Shown here: positions 50,802 through 59,116 of the stretch, in pieces
Numbering within the stretch: position 1 is the stretch's first letter
How the letters are laid out: each line of letters starts with the position of its first letter
Origin: an uncultured Oscillospiraceae bacterium
GTDB taxonomy: Bacteria; Bacillota; Clostridia; Oscillospirales; Oscillospiraceae
Reading direction: 5' to 3'
NCBI GenBank assembly: GCA_947629955.1
Contig: CANRFT010000002.1
Span: 1-64,000 of the forward strand
DNA length: 64,000 bases
Position numbers and translations under genes: made by a program
The notes under the pieces: generated by a model
The model's database searches: none
What the model saw: the letters and a program-made list of their open reading frames with translations, nothing else
Told to the model about the DNA's origin: nothing

Positions 50802-50837
50802 AAATATCCCCTCTGCCGCGTGGCAGAGGGGATATTT
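50802..50837. terminator. Bidirectional terminator after ftsH
   Basis: AAATATCCCCTCTGCC, loop GCGT, GGCAGAGGGGATATTT: perfect 16-bp stem between convergent genes. Confidence 0.85.
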
Positions 50838-50844
50838 ACTGGAC

Positions 50845-51321
50845 TCAGCGCAGATTGTCCACGGCCTCGGCGATCCTGTCCGGGTCGCCCACCGCCAGCA
50901 GGATGGTGTTGTCCACCCGGCGGATGACGGCGGCCTCCAAATGGGGGATGGCGGCGGGGGCGTAGTCTTTCAGGGATTCGATCTGATCCGCCACCCGCTG
51001 CTGGAAGCCCTCCTCCGCGCTGGCGGCGGCGGCCTCGTCGCTGAACACCACGACGGTGATCTCGTCGGCGCTCTCGCTGGTGTTGGTGGCCTGGTAACTG
51101 ACGCACTCCTGGATGGCGTTTTCATCCACGTGGTACAGCATGGAGATGACATAGGGGTCGGCGATCTTCCCCATATCCTCGCTGAACAGGCCGGTGTCCA
51201 AAAGGGTCTGGGCGTCGTCCAGGGTGTAGGGGGCGTCGGCGGCGGTCTGTCCCGAGTCGCCGCAGGCGCACAGCACCAGGGCCAGCGCCAGGGCGCAGAT
51301 CAGCGTTTTTTTCAGATTCAT
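50845..51321 (-). CDS. DUF4358-type lipoprotein
   Basis: 158 residues: signal peptide with lipobox LCAC (Cys about residue 20), then a small alpha/beta domain with SEDMGKIADPYVISMLYHVD and FQQRVADQIESLKDYAP, the pattern of the DUF4358 family. Start overlaps the SGNH lipoprotein stop by ATGA, so the two are coupled. Function of the family is unknown; likely outer face of the membrane. Confidence 0.75.
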   Translation of the reverse strand: MNLKKTLICALALALVLCACGDSGQTAADAPYTLDDAQTLLDTGLFSEDMGKIADPYVISMLYHVDENAIQECVSYQATNTSESADEITVVVFSDEAAAASAEEGFQQRVADQIESLKDYAPAAIPHLEAAVIRRVDNTILLAVGDPDRIAEAVDNLR

Positions 51322-52169
51322 TGCGCGGCCTCCCGACTGGCGAAGTACCAGTCTCTGTCGATGATGTGGGTGCGGAGATAGTCCGCCCAGTAGGGGTACG
51401 CCTCGGCCTTGAAGTGACAGCCGTCTCCGCTGGCGTAGTCCTCCTTCAACTGGCCGTTTTCATCCCGGTAGACTTCGGCCACGTTCAGCAGGGCGATATG
51501 CTTGTCCGCCGCGGCCCGGGCGTTGATCTCGTTGAACACGTCTATGGTGGCGTTTTTCTGCCAGCTCTTGGTGGTCATAGCGTCGTTCACCGGGGGCATC
51601 AGCTCCAGGTAGATGACGGCGTCGGGCTGGGCGGCGATGACCTCGTCCAGGAAGACGTTCAGCTGCTTCTCATAGGAGGAGGAGGGGTAGCCCAGCTCAT
51701 TGAGCCCCAGCATGATGTATACCTTGCCGTACTGTTTGGCCTTCAGCGCCTGCATCACGGTGGCCTTCTGCCCGTTCGCCGTCACGGAGTAGTCGCTGTC
51801 GTTCACGTGGAACACGCTCATACTGGTCTTGCAGAGGTAGGTCCCCGCGTGGAGGCCGCCGTACAGCTGGAGCCCGTCGGTGCGGGAGTCCCCTACGAAG
51901 ACGGCGTCGTCAAAATAGGAGTCGTCGGGCAGGGGGGCGCTCTCCGCCACGGGCGAGCCGAACTGATAGAAGGGCTCCGGGGTGGGCTCCGGCGTAGGCG
52001 TGGGGGTGGGCTCCGCCGTGGGCGCCTCGGTGGGCTCGGCGGGGGAGGAGGTCCCGGCGGAGCCGGCGGGCTCTGACGCCGGAGGGTCGGTGGAGGCCGA
52101 CGGACCGCCACAGGCGCACAGCAGGAGCGCCAGGCACAGTGTCAGAAGGAGCAGGATATATTTTCGCAC
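51318..52169 (-). CDS. Membrane-anchored SGNH/GDSL hydrolase
   Basis: 283 residues from GTG 52169 (the open frame extends to 52241 but the signal peptide starts here). Lipobox LLCAC near residue 20, Pro/Thr/Glu linker to about 75, then the SGNH domain: FVGDSRTDGL (block I Ser), LGLNELG (block III Asn), DGCHFKAEAY (block V Asp-x-x-His). Probably a cell-surface esterase/deacetylase on wall or capsule glycans. Operon with the DUF4358 lipoprotein. Confidence 0.8.
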   Translation of the reverse strand: MRKYILLLLTLCLALLLCACGGPSASTDPPASEPAGSAGTSSPAEPTEAPTAEPTPTPTPEPTPEPFYQFGSPVAESAPLPDDSYFDDAVFVGDSRTDGLQLYGGLHAGTYLCKTSMSVFHVNDSDYSVTANGQKATVMQALKAKQYGKVYIMLGLNELGYPSSSYEKQLNVFLDEVIAAQPDAVIYLELMPPVNDAMTTKSWQKNATIDVFNEINARAAADKHIALLNVAEVYRDENGQLKEDYASGDGCHFKAEAYPYWADYLRTHIIDRDWYFASREAAQ

Positions 52170-52272
52170 AGGCAAACCCTTCTTTTCGATATATTGTGCC
52201 AGATTCGCAATCATGCTACCACCAACTGTTTCCACTGTCAAGCAACAAATCGGTAACAGTTATGTAAACGTG

Positions 52273-52965
52273 TCATCCCAGCAGCAGGGCGCGGATCTCG
52301 TCATAGGAGGCGGCGGTATAGGTGGGAACGGCGGGGCCGGAGAGGGGTTTCCTCTCCGGGTCGTACCAGACGGTGTCGATGCCCGCACGGTTGGCGCCTA
52401 AAATGTCGGTCTCCAGGCCGTCCCCCACCATGACCACGGCGGAGCGGTCCGTGATACCCAGCTTGTCCAGCGCCCGGTCGAAAAAGGCGGGGTCGGGCTT
52501 GGCGGCCCCCAGCTCCACCGACACCAGCAGGTGGGGGACCACCCGGTCCAGCCCGGTGCCCCGGTAGCGGCCCCACTGGGCGGCGGGCAGACCGTTGGTG
52601 GCAATAGCCAGCTCCAGCCCTCCGTCCCGCAGACGCTGGCAGAACTCCATGGCGCCGGGGAGAAGGTATCCCTCCCGGCCCAGGCCCTGCTCGTACTCCC
52701 GGTTGAGGGCCTCCGGGTCCTCGCGGCTGCCCAGGAGCTTCGCCAGCCGGACGAACCGCTCCACCACCAGGGCGGCCTGGGCGGTCTCGCCCCTCGCCAT
52801 GGCTTTCCACAGGCTGTCGTTGATCTCCGAATAGGCGGAGATCACACCGCCGTCATGGGGCAGGCCGTGGGCGGCCAGCACCTTGACCAGGGCCTCCCGC
52901 TCCGAGCGGCGGAAGTCCAGCAGGGTCATGTCCGCGTCCAGCAGGGCGACCTTGTACTTACCCAT
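52273..52965 (-). CDS. HAD-superfamily phosphatase, YjjG-like
   Basis: 230 residues. Motif I ALLDADMTLLDF (nucleophile Asp), motif II IATNG, motif III LGAAKPDPAFF (Lys) and motif IV VGDGLETDILGA. Helical cap at about 20-90. YjjG-type enzymes hydrolyse (deoxy)nucleoside monophosphates, including non-canonical ones. Overlaps the ThrE-like gene by 8 bp. Confidence 0.85.
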   Translation of the reverse strand: MGKYKVALLDADMTLLDFRRSEREALVKVLAAHGLPHDGGVISAYSEINDSLWKAMARGETAQAALVVERFVRLAKLLGSREDPEALNREYEQGLGREGYLLPGAMEFCQRLRDGGLELAIATNGLPAAQWGRYRGTGLDRVVPHLLVSVELGAAKPDPAFFDRALDKLGITDRSAVVMVGDGLETDILGANRAGIDTVWYDPERKPLSGPAVPTYTAASYDEIRALLLG

Positions 52966-54199
52966 GGCGCACCCTCCTGACCCGCAGATGGTGGATCACC
53001 CGCACGGCGGTGGACACCAGCAGCAGCCCGATGGCCAGACACCCCGCGATGCCGAAGGTGCGGAAAAAGGTGTCCCAGAACAGCTCCGTCTCCCCCCGGA
53101 TGCCGTAGTCCATGGCCTGGTAGATGGTGAGGCCGGGCACCAGAGGGAACATGGAGATGACCAGATAGGAGGTGGCCGGGCATTTGCGGACCCGGGCCAT
53201 GATCTGGGCGTAGACCGCCACCGTCACGGCGGCCAGCAGGCTGGACAGGAACACATTGCCCATCCAGGCCTGGGCCAGCAGGTAGACCATCCAGCCCAGC
53301 GCGCCGCCCACGCAGCACAGGGCCGCCGCCCAGGTGCGCACATTGTAGGCCGGACAGAAGCCAAGGCAGGCGATGAAAGCGAACAGACAGTACAGCAGGG
53401 GGCTGTAGTCCACCGTTTGGCCCAGCTGCTCGGATACGCTCCACAGGGAGCGGCACAGCAGCACCGCCACGCCGGTGCCCAGGGCGATGGCCACCGCCGT
53501 CAGCACCGCCCGCACGAAGGTGGACAGCCCCGCGATGATGTCCCCGGTGAGAAGGTTGCTCATGAAGTTGGTGAACACAAGGCCGGGCACCAGCACCATG
53601 ATGGCGCCGGCAACCGCGCTGTCGATGTTCACCGGGAGCCCCGCCGCCAGCGGCAGCCACGCCGTCACCGCCAAGGCGAAGCCGGATACCATGGTGGAGA
53701 TGAAGAAGTTGGCGCGGAGCCGGCCCATCACGCTGACGCAGGCGCCTGCGGCCAGTCCCGCCAGGGCGCCCGCCAGCGCCTCGGCCAGCCCGCCGGAGAA
53801 GAACAGGGTAAAAAAGAAGGCCCCGTAGCAGTACCCGAACAGCTGGGCCCACAGGGGGAAGGGCCTGACGGCCTCTCCCTCCGTGCGGCAGCGCGCCAGG
53901 ATCTCCCGGGGGTCGGCGGGCGGGGCGGCGCACAGCCGCCGGGACAGGGCGTTGAACCGCTCGATGCCGTCCACGTCGATGGAGGACAGGGGCACCCGCC
54001 GCATCCTGGTGTGCTCCCTGCCGTCCGGGTCCACGATGCTGACGATGAGGCAGTTGGGGATGGCGAAGACCTCCCCCTCCAGCCCGTAGGCGGCCAGCAG
54101 GCGGTGGATGGTGTCCTCCGCCCGGTGGATCTCCGCCCCGTACCGGAGCAGCCGCACGCCCATCTCGCAGCAGCCCTCCAGCAGTGTGTCATAGTCCAT
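52958..54199 (-). CDS. Threonine/serine exporter ThrE-type, fused
   Basis: 413 residues, about ten membrane helices. N-terminal DUF1212 part with GVRLLRYGAEIHRAEDTIHR (about 14-33), AIPNCLIVSIVD, VPGLVFTNFMSNLLTGDIIAG (about 206-226), and a C-terminal DUF3815-like half (about 275-413). In many Firmicutes these halves are two genes; here they are one polypeptide. Exports threonine/serine or related metabolites by family. Start supported by CAGGAGG upstream. Confidence 0.85.
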   Translation of the reverse strand: MDYDTLLEGCCEMGVRLLRYGAEIHRAEDTIHRLLAAYGLEGEVFAIPNCLIVSIVDPDGREHTRMRRVPLSSIDVDGIERFNALSRRLCAAPPADPREILARCRTEGEAVRPFPLWAQLFGYCYGAFFFTLFFSGGLAEALAGALAGLAAGACVSVMGRLRANFFISTMVSGFALAVTAWLPLAAGLPVNIDSAVAGAIMVLVPGLVFTNFMSNLLTGDIIAGLSTFVRAVLTAVAIALGTGVAVLLCRSLWSVSEQLGQTVDYSPLLYCLFAFIACLGFCPAYNVRTWAAALCCVGGALGWMVYLLAQAWMGNVFLSSLLAAVTVAVYAQIMARVRKCPATSYLVISMFPLVPGLTIYQAMDYGIRGETELFWDTFFRTFGIAGCLAIGLLLVSTAVRVIHHLRVRRVRHG

Positions 54200-54336
54200 G
54201 AGGTGACCTCCTGAAAAAATTGACCGTGCGGCGGGGTTCGACCCGTTCCGCGCCGCCGCCGTGGTATATTGAACCTGCGGCCCGGCCGCGGCATGGGGAT
54301 CGGTCCCATGCGGTCATTCCATTCTCCCGCGCAATA

Positions 54337-54379
54337 GACCCTTCGGCCCTTTTCCGACTCAGGAGAAGGGTCATTTTTT
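54337..54379 (+). terminator. Orphan plus-strand terminator
   Basis: GACCCTTC (54337-54344) pairs with GAAGGGTC (54365-54372), followed by ATTTTTT. No plus-strand gene precedes it: upstream are only divergent-side sequences, TATATT at 54265 and CCATGCG/CGCATGG arms. A short untranslated RNA is possible. Confidence 0.5.
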
Positions 54380-54386
54380 GTCCGCA

Positions 54387-54416
54387 AAAAGAGGGATGCC
54401 GCAGCATCCCTCTTTT
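54387..54416. terminator. Terminator of the yab cluster (bidirectional)
   Basis: AAAAGAGGGATGC, loop CGCA, GCATCCCTCTTTT: perfect 13-bp stem directly after yabR. Confidence 0.85.
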
Positions 54417-54420
54417 AGGA

Positions 54421-54900
54421 TCATTTCCGGCCGCCTCTGCGGTTGCCGCGCCGCTCGTTCATGTGGAGCTCAGACAGCTTGCTGTCGGAGCTGGCCATGA
54501 ACTGCTTGAGCTGGTCCTCGAAACTGGACGAGCCCTTGGGCATGGGGGGGTCGGGCACAAAGCCCGGTCCCGGCGGAGTTCTGCGGCCGCTGCCGCGGTC
54601 GCCCTCGGAGCGGGAGCGGGGCATACTGTTCCTGGCTGGTGAGCGGCGCTCCGGGCGGGGGGGCGGGGGAGCGGCCTGCTTGATGGACAGGTTGATGCGG
54701 TTGTTCGCGTCGATGCCGATGATCTTCACCGTCACCGTCTGCCCCTCGGACAGATGGTCATGGACGTCGTTCACATAGGTGTACGCGATCTCAGAAATGT
54801 GTACCAGACCGGAGCGGTTGCCGGGCAGTGACACGAACGCGCCGAATTTGGTGATCCCGGTCACCTTGCCCTCTAAAATCTCGCCAACTTCTAACGCCAT
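54421..54900 (-). CDS. yabR: S1-domain RNA-binding protein, YabR-like
   Basis: 159 residues. S1 fold in the first 75 (GEILEGKVTGITKFGAFVSL, GLVHISEIAYTYVND, RINLSIKQA), then a Pro/Arg/Ser-rich disordered tail. Located after divIC as in Bacillus (yabP-yabQ-divIC-yabR). Probably binds RNA or ribosomes; precise role unknown. Confidence 0.87.
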   Translation of the reverse strand: MALEVGEILEGKVTGITKFGAFVSLPGNRSGLVHISEIAYTYVNDVHDHLSEGQTVTVKIIGIDANNRINLSIKQAAPPPPRPERRSPARNSMPRSRSEGDRGSGRRTPPGPGFVPDPPMPKGSSSFEDQLKQFMASSDSKLSELHMNERRGNRRGGRK

Positions 54901-54937
54901 AGATCTTTTGTTTTCCTCTCCCTCAGAATATGTATAC

Positions 54938-55216
54938 CTATTTGGACGGATCGGCGAACACGATCTCGTCCGGCTCCAGCAGACCCAGTTTATCTCTGGC
55001 GATGGACTCCAGATACTCCGGATCGTCGCTGTGGGCGATCTCGTCGGCCAGGGCGGCGTTTGCCTCCTGCTGGGCCTGTACCTGCTGTGTCAGCGCCTCC
55101 CGGCTCGCCTCGGCCGAGTCCAGCCGGGTCTTCACCGACAGGAGCGCCGCCACGGCTGCGGCCAGCAGCACGAGTATGAGGATCTTGGCGCCTGCGCCCG
55201 CCCGCTTGAACTTCAT
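54938..55216 (-). CDS. divIC: Septum formation initiator DivIC/FtsB-like
   Basis: 92 residues: short basic cytosolic tail, membrane helix (ILILVLLAAAVAALLSV, about 13-29), coiled coil (EALTQQVQAQQEANAALADE) and the family ending YLESIARDKLGLLEPDEIVF. Part of the divisome FtsB-FtsL complex. Its coding region is overlapped out of frame for 227 bp by the extended yabQ frame. Confidence 0.88.
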   Translation of the reverse strand: MKFKRAGAGAKILILVLLAAAVAALLSVKTRLDSAEASREALTQQVQAQQEANAALADEIAHSDDPEYLESIARDKLGLLEPDEIVFADPSK

Positions 55217-55688
55217 GGTCAGACTCTCCCTTCTGGTTGCGGCTGGAAAAACGGTATACTACACTTATTGTATACCAGTCCAGCCAATTTTGGAAGAGTT
55301 TTTTTTCATTTTTACAAAATTTTTTTAAGAGGTCCCAAAGCCGGCGGAAGGGGGCGGTGAAAAACCGCCAGAGCCGCCCCAGCGTCTCTATAACGCGCAA
55401 AAACAGGGGCAAAAGCAGCCGGCTCAGGGTGAGAAAATAGCCCCCGCCCCCCAGCAGGACGGCCGCCCCGTGAAAGATGCGCAGTTCCCCCGTGCCCCGG
55501 AGGATGGCCAGCAGGAACAGGCACACCGCCGTGCCCAGCCAGAAGACCAGGTCCAGCAGGACGGCCAGCCATTTCAGCGGCAGGCTCCGCCGGACGGCCC
55601 GCATCCCGTCGTACACCAGGCCCAGCGCCGCCCCCAGCAGAAGGCCCCGGCCGAACATCGCGGCCTGGGCCGCCACGTCCGCGGGCAT
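54990..55688 (-). CDS. yabQ: Spore cortex protein YabQ, with abnormal 3' extension into divIC
   Basis: 232 codons. Residues 1-135 are a typical YabQ: several membrane helices (FGRGLLLGAALGLVYDGMRA, LAVLLDLVFWLGTAVCLFLL, FHGAAVLLGGGGYFLTLSRL) and the basic region RLWRFFTAPFRRLWDLLKKF. After about residue 155 the frame passes the divIC start and reads divIC DNA in another frame as Arg/Gly-rich text to 54990. A small indel near the 3' end that removed the normal stop is likely; the functional core is intact. YabQ is needed for cortex synthesis. Stop of yabP is 1 nt upstream. Confidence 0.8.
   Translation of the reverse strand: MPADVAAQAAMFGRGLLLGAALGLVYDGMRAVRRSLPLKWLAVLLDLVFWLGTAVCLFLLAILRGTGELRIFHGAAVLLGGGGYFLTLSRLLLPLFLRVIETLGRLWRFFTAPFRRLWDLLKKFCKNEKKLFQNWLDWYTISVVYRFSSRNQKGESDHEVQAGGRRRQDPHTRAAGRSRGGAPVGEDPAGLGRGEPGGADTAGTGPAGGKRRPGRRDRPQRRSGVSGVHRQR
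55253..55276. promoter_or_regulatory. Inverted repeat inside yabQ, upstream of divIC
   Basis: GGTATAC (55253-55259) and GTATACC (55270-55276) with a 10-bp spacer, 40-60 bp before the divIC start. Could be a promoter element or operator letting divIC be expressed outside sporulation. Confidence 0.4.
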
Positions 55689-55689
55689 C

Positions 55690-55971
55690 TCAGCGCAGCA
55701 GCCGGGAGAAGAAGCCGCCTCTGGCCGGCCCCGCGTCCTCCTCGTAGGACACCGAGTCGATGTCCCCCTCCACCTTCAGGTCGCCCCCGTCCAGGGACAG
55801 CTTCTCGATGTGGAGGTTTTCCCCCGCCACCACCATGGCCCCCCTGGAGGTGGACAGCACGATGGAGCTCTCATCGAACCGCTCCACGTCCTCTACCCCG
55901 GACACGGTGAGGCTCTTCCGCTCCTCAATCACCACATGGTGGGGGGCTCCCGTCCCGCCTTCATACGCCAT
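55690..55971 (-). CDS. yabP: Sporulation protein YabP
   Basis: 93 residues, single YabP/YqfC-like beta domain: HHVVIEERKSLTVSGVEDVE, RFDESSIVLSTSRGAMVVAG (the G-x-L-x-V-x-G fold), GENLHIEKLSLDGGDLKVEG. Forms a pair with YabQ in spore cortex/coat assembly in the mother cell. Confidence 0.9.
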   Translation of the reverse strand: MAYEGGTGAPHHVVIEERKSLTVSGVEDVERFDESSIVLSTSRGAMVVAGENLHIEKLSLDGGDLKVEGDIDSVSYEEDAGPARGGFFSRLLR

Positions 55972-55999
55972 AAGACCAACTCCCGATGCTTGATGGTCC

Positions 56000-56007
56000 A
56001 GTGTATG
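56000..56007 (-). promoter_or_regulatory. Possible sigma-E -10 element before yabP
   Basis: CATACACT on the minus strand fits the sporulation sigma-E -10 consensus CATACAnT, 29-36 bp before the yabP ATG. The -35 match is weak, so tentative. Confidence 0.4.
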
Positions 56008-56022
56008 GAGTTTGTCCGGGAA

Positions 56023-56901
56023 TTAGAACTTTGGATGGACGTCGTCGCCCCGCTCCCGCTCCAGGTTGATGCGCTTTTTCCGGCCGGAGGCCGCCTCCAG
56101 CATGGAGGAGAGCTTTTCCGTGTCCCCGGACTCGATGGCCAGCCGGTACTCCCGCATCCGGGTCTCCAGTTCGGCCACCATTTTGGTCAGGGCGGGGGCG
56201 TTGAGGGTGAACAGCTGGGTCCACATGGGCACGTCCAGGGAGGCCACTCTCGTGCAGTCCCGGAAGGAGCCGCCCTCGAACCCCTGGCAGGAGAAGAAGT
56301 CCTTTCCGTCGCACACCGACACGGCGATGACGTGCATGAGCTGGCTGGTGTAGGCGATGAGCTCGTCGTGGCGCTCTGGGGTGGTGCGGGTCACGTCCCC
56401 GAAGCGGCAGTAGGCCGCCATCCGGTACAGCAGGGCGATGTGCTCTTCCGTGCTGTCCTCCCCCGGGGTGATGATGAAGTGGGTGTTGCGGAACAGGGTG
56501 GCCTCGGCGTTGTCGATGCCGGAGACCTCCTTGCCCGCCATGGGGTGGCAGCCGATGAAGTCCACGCCCTTCGGCAGGCATTTCGCCGCCTCCGTGATGG
56601 CGGTCTTGACGCCGCACACATCGATGACCAGGGAGCCGGGCTTGAACCGGTCCCGGTTGTCCCGCAGGAAGGAGATGATCCCCGCCGGGTCCTGGCACAG
56701 GATGACCACGTCGGACTCGGGCAGCTCCTCCTCCGGGTGGAAGGTGAGCCGGTCCGCCGCGCGGCGGTCTTTTGCCTTTTCATAAGTTCTCCGGGAGCGG
56801 ACGCCGCCCACCACCTCGCAGCCGTCAAAGCCCTGGAGGGCCATGGCCAGCGAGCCGCCGATGAGCCCCATGCCCACCACCAGGATGCGTTTTACCTCCA
56901 T
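56023..56901 (-). CDS. tyrA: Prephenate dehydrogenase
   Basis: 292 residues. NAD-binding GMGLIGGSLA at residue 10, then GCHPMAGKEVSGIDNA (about 118-133) and HDELIAYTSQLMHVIA (about 178-193) with the active-site His. Oxidises prephenate to 4-hydroxyphenylpyruvate for tyrosine. No ACT domain visible. 15 bp after aroF, so both are under the tyrosine attenuator. Confidence 0.93.
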   Translation of the reverse strand: MEVKRILVVGMGLIGGSLAMALQGFDGCEVVGGVRSRRTYEKAKDRRAADRLTFHPEEELPESDVVILCQDPAGIISFLRDNRDRFKPGSLVIDVCGVKTAITEAAKCLPKGVDFIGCHPMAGKEVSGIDNAEATLFRNTHFIITPGEDSTEEHIALLYRMAAYCRFGDVTRTTPERHDELIAYTSQLMHVIAVSVCDGKDFFSCQGFEGGSFRDCTRVASLDVPMWTQLFTLNAPALTKMVAELETRMREYRLAIESGDTEKLSSMLEAASGRKKRINLERERGDDVHPKF

Positions 56902-56916
56902 GAAAGGCGCCTCCTC

Positions 56917-57933
56917 TCAGAGTTCCCGGCCCACCGCCGGGGCCAGGACGCGCAGCTTGTCCATCAGGGCCGCGAACTGGTCCGGGGTGATGGACTGGGC
57001 CCCGTCGCACAGGGCGTGGGCGGGGTCGTTGTGGACCTCGATCAGCAGGCCGTCCGCCCCGGCGGCCACGGCGGCCAGGGCCATCCGCTCCACCATCCAC
57101 GCCTTGCCGCAGGCGTGGGAGGGATCCACCACCACCGGCAGATGGCTCTGCTTCTTCACCGCCAGCACGGCGGACAGGTCCAGGGTGTTGCGGGTGTAGG
57201 TCTCAAAGGTGCGGATGCCCCGCTCGCACAAAATCACGTTGGGGTTGCCCTCCGACATGATGTACTCCGCGCTCATGAGCCACTCCTCGATGGTGTTGGA
57301 CAATCCCCGTTTGAGCAGCACCGGCTTGTGGTAGCGGCCCACCTTTTTCAGCAGGTCGAAGTTCTGCATGTTCCGGGCGCCGATCTGGATCACGTCCACC
57401 GTGTCCTCGAACATGGGGAGCTGGTCGGGGCTCATCAGCTCGGTGACCATGGGCAGGCCGGTGGCCGCCCGGGCCTTCTCCAGCAGGTGGATGCCGTCCA
57501 CCCCCATGCCCTGGAAGGCGTAGGGGGAGGTGCGGGGCTTGTAGGCGCCGCCCCGGAGGGCAGCGGCCCCGGCGGACTTCACCGCGCCGGCCACCGTGGT
57601 GATCTGCTCCTTGCTCTCCACCGAGCAGGGCCCCGCGATGATCGCCAGCTTTTTGCCGCCCACGCGAGCCCCGCCGCCGATGTCCACCACCGTGTCGTCG
57701 GGGTGGTATTTGCGGTTGGCCTTTTTATAGGGCTCGGACACCCGCATGACCCGCTCCACGCCGGGGAGCTGGGCCAGCAGCTCCTGGTTGAGATTGGCCG
57801 CGTTGCCCTCGGCCCCAAGGATGGTGGTCTCGGACCCCTTGGAGATCATGACCTTGACACCGCCGGCCTCCATGGCCTTGACGGCGTCCTCCAGCTGTCT
57901 GGGGGTGAACCCCTGCTTCATGATGACGACCAT
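56917..57933 (-). CDS. aroF: DAHP synthase, type I-beta (AroF/AroG_Bsub type)
   Basis: 338 residues: N-terminal ferredoxin-like regulatory domain (1-70) and the barrel with IAGPCSVES (about 98-106), [16 protein letters not shown] (about 125-140), [12 protein letters not shown] and [11 protein letters not shown] with metal and phosphate ligands. First step of the shikimate pathway from PEP and erythrose-4-phosphate. Preceded by a Tyr-rich leader peptide and attenuator, followed by tyrA, so this enzyme supplies tyrosine. Confidence 0.95.
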   Translation of the reverse strand: MVVIMKQGFTPRQLEDAVKAMEAGGVKVMISKGSETTILGAEGNAANLNQELLAQLPGVERVMRVSEPYKKANRKYHPDDTVVDIGGGARVGGKKLAIIAGPCSVESKEQITTVAGAVKSAGAAALRGGAYKPRTSPYAFQGMGVDGIHLLEKARAATGLPMVTELMSPDQLPMFEDTVDVIQIGARNMQNFDLLKKVGRYHKPVLLKRGLSNTIEEWLMSAEYIMSEGNPNVILCERGIRTFETYTRNTLDLSAVLAVKKQSHLPVVVDPSHACGKAWMVERMALAAVAAGADGLLIEVHNDPAHALCDGAQSITPDQFAALMDKLRVLAPAVGREL

Positions 57934-57972
57934 AACAGACGCGCTCCTTTGTGCAAAGAGATTTGGACATAC

Positions 57973-58001
57973 AAAAAGCGGCCACCCATGAGGGTGACCG
58001 C
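57973..58001 (-). terminator. aroF attenuator terminator
   Basis: Leftwards: GCGGTCACCC, loop TCAT, GGGTGGCCGC, then TTTTT. A second copy of GCGGTCACCC at 58014-58023 can compete for the same 3' arm. It lies between the leader peptide and aroF. Confidence 0.8.
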
Positions 58002-58023
58002 GCCGGAGGCCGCGGGTGACCGC

Positions 58024-58092
58024 TCAGGGGCACGACAAAACGCCGCTATCGCAATAGCGGTAATAGCCGTACCCATAGAGCCGGTTCGCCAT
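58024..58092 (-). CDS. Tyrosine-rich leader peptide of aroF-tyrA
   Basis: 22 codons: MANRLYGYGYYRYC then eight more residues to TGA. Five Tyr codons fall within eight positions (6-13). Shine-Dalgarno AGGAAGGGAGG sits 8 nt before the ATG. The RNA over the Tyr codons also forms CCGCTAT-TGCG-ATAGCGG. Ribosome stalling at low Tyr-tRNA would change folding and prevent the terminator at 57973-58001. Logic is that of trp/phe leaders; inference from sequence only. Confidence 0.8.
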   Translation of the reverse strand: MANRLYGYGYYRYCDSGVLSCP

Positions 58093-58122
58093 AGACGGGG
58101 CCTCCCTTCCTGTGTTGAGGGT

Positions 58123-58151
58123 ACTTTAACACTTTTAGCGATAAAAGTCAA
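58123..58151 (-). promoter_or_regulatory. aroF-tyrA promoter
   Basis: TTGACT (58146-58151), 17-bp spacer, TAAAGT (58123-58128) on the minus strand, about 30 bp before the leader-peptide ATG. Confidence 0.7.
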
Positions 58152-58177
58152 GAGGAGATTTGCGGAGTTGCCCCCGC

Positions 58178-59029
58178 TCACACATAGATCACGATCAGGC
58201 CCACGATCATGCCCACCAGGATGGCGAAGGCGGGCGTCTTGGAGCGCCACATGAGCACCGCCTCAGGGATGAGCTCGCCGAAGACCACGTAGATCATGGC
58301 GCCCGCCGCAAAGGACAGCGCCAGGCAGAGGGCGACGGGCCCCAGACCGCCCAGTCCGTAGCCGATCAGGGCGCCCAGGATGGTGGGGGATCCGCTCAAC
58401 GCGGTCACCAGCACCGCGCGGCCCCTGGGCATCCCGCCTGAGATCAGCGGCACGGAGACCGCCATCCCCTCCGGGATGTTGTGCAGCCCGATGACCACGG
58501 CCATGACCAGACCGGCCCGGTCCATCACGTTTTCCGCGCCGGTGTAGGACACGCCGATGACCATCCCCTCCGGCAGGTTGTGCAGGGCGATGGCGCAGGC
58601 CATGATGACGCCGGCCACGAACATCTCCTGCCAGTTGCCGCTCTCCCGGTGGTGGCTGTAGTGGTCGCTGTGGATCAGTTCCCCCAGGTCGTCGGCGGTG
58701 GCGGGGTGGTCCTTGTCGATGTGGGGGACCTCTTTGTTGGTGTTGTTGTCGATGATCCGGTTCAGGACGAACACGGTCAGATAGCCCACCAGCAGGCCGG
58801 CAATGGTGGGCAGGAGATATCTCAGGCTCCCCTCGCCGGAGGGGGCCAGCGCCTCCGTGATGAGGTCGAAGCAGACGATGGCCAGCATGACCCCGCCCGC
58901 GAAGCTGAGAAACAGGCTGACGATCCGGGAGGAGTCCCGGCGGGCCACGCAGCCCAGCAGCCCGCCCAGCCCTGTTCCCAGGACTCCGGAGATAAAGGTC
59001 ACGATGATGATCCAGACAAATACCGGCAT
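58178..59029 (-). CDS. ZIP-family metal transporter
   Basis: 283 residues, about eight membrane helices, with the two ZIP signature helices ALHNLPEGMVIG (about 150) and GLHNIPEGMAVS (about 183) carrying metal-binding His/Glu, and a His-rich loop HSDHYSHHRESG (about 118). ZupT-like importers take up zinc, iron or manganese. Own promoter; single gene. Confidence 0.9.
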   Translation of the reverse strand: MPVFVWIIIVTFISGVLGTGLGGLLGCVARRDSSRIVSLFLSFAGGVMLAIVCFDLITEALAPSGEGSLRYLLPTIAGLLVGYLTVFVLNRIIDNNTNKEVPHIDKDHPATADDLGELIHSDHYSHHRESGNWQEMFVAGVIMACAIALHNLPEGMVIGVSYTGAENVMDRAGLVMAVVIGLHNIPEGMAVSVPLISGGMPRGRAVLVTALSGSPTILGALIGYGLGGLGPVALCLALSFAAGAMIYVVFGELIPEAVLMWRSKTPAFAILVGMIVGLIVIYV

Positions 59030-59068
59030 AGGGTTTCGTCACACACTTTCACGATCGGATTCTGACAC

Positions 59069-59097
59069 ATTGTAGCACGTTTCGCCACAGGATGCAA
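59069..59097 (-). promoter_or_regulatory. Promoter of the ZIP transporter gene
   Basis: TTGCAT (59092-59097), 17-bp spacer, extended TGC-TACAAT (59069-59077) on the minus strand. Confidence 0.65.
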
Positions 59098-59116
59098 TAC
59101 CGTTCCCGCGGAGCCG

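Noticed and set aside
57934..58177. T-box leader for aroF
   Set aside because: No T-box specifier stem or conserved AGGGUGGnACCGCG sequence; the leader-peptide model explains the elements better.
55477..58254. 925-codon plus-strand open frame across yabQ-yabP-tyrA-aroF
   Set aside because: Spans four well-supported opposite genes and the attenuator; composition is that of an antisense shadow.
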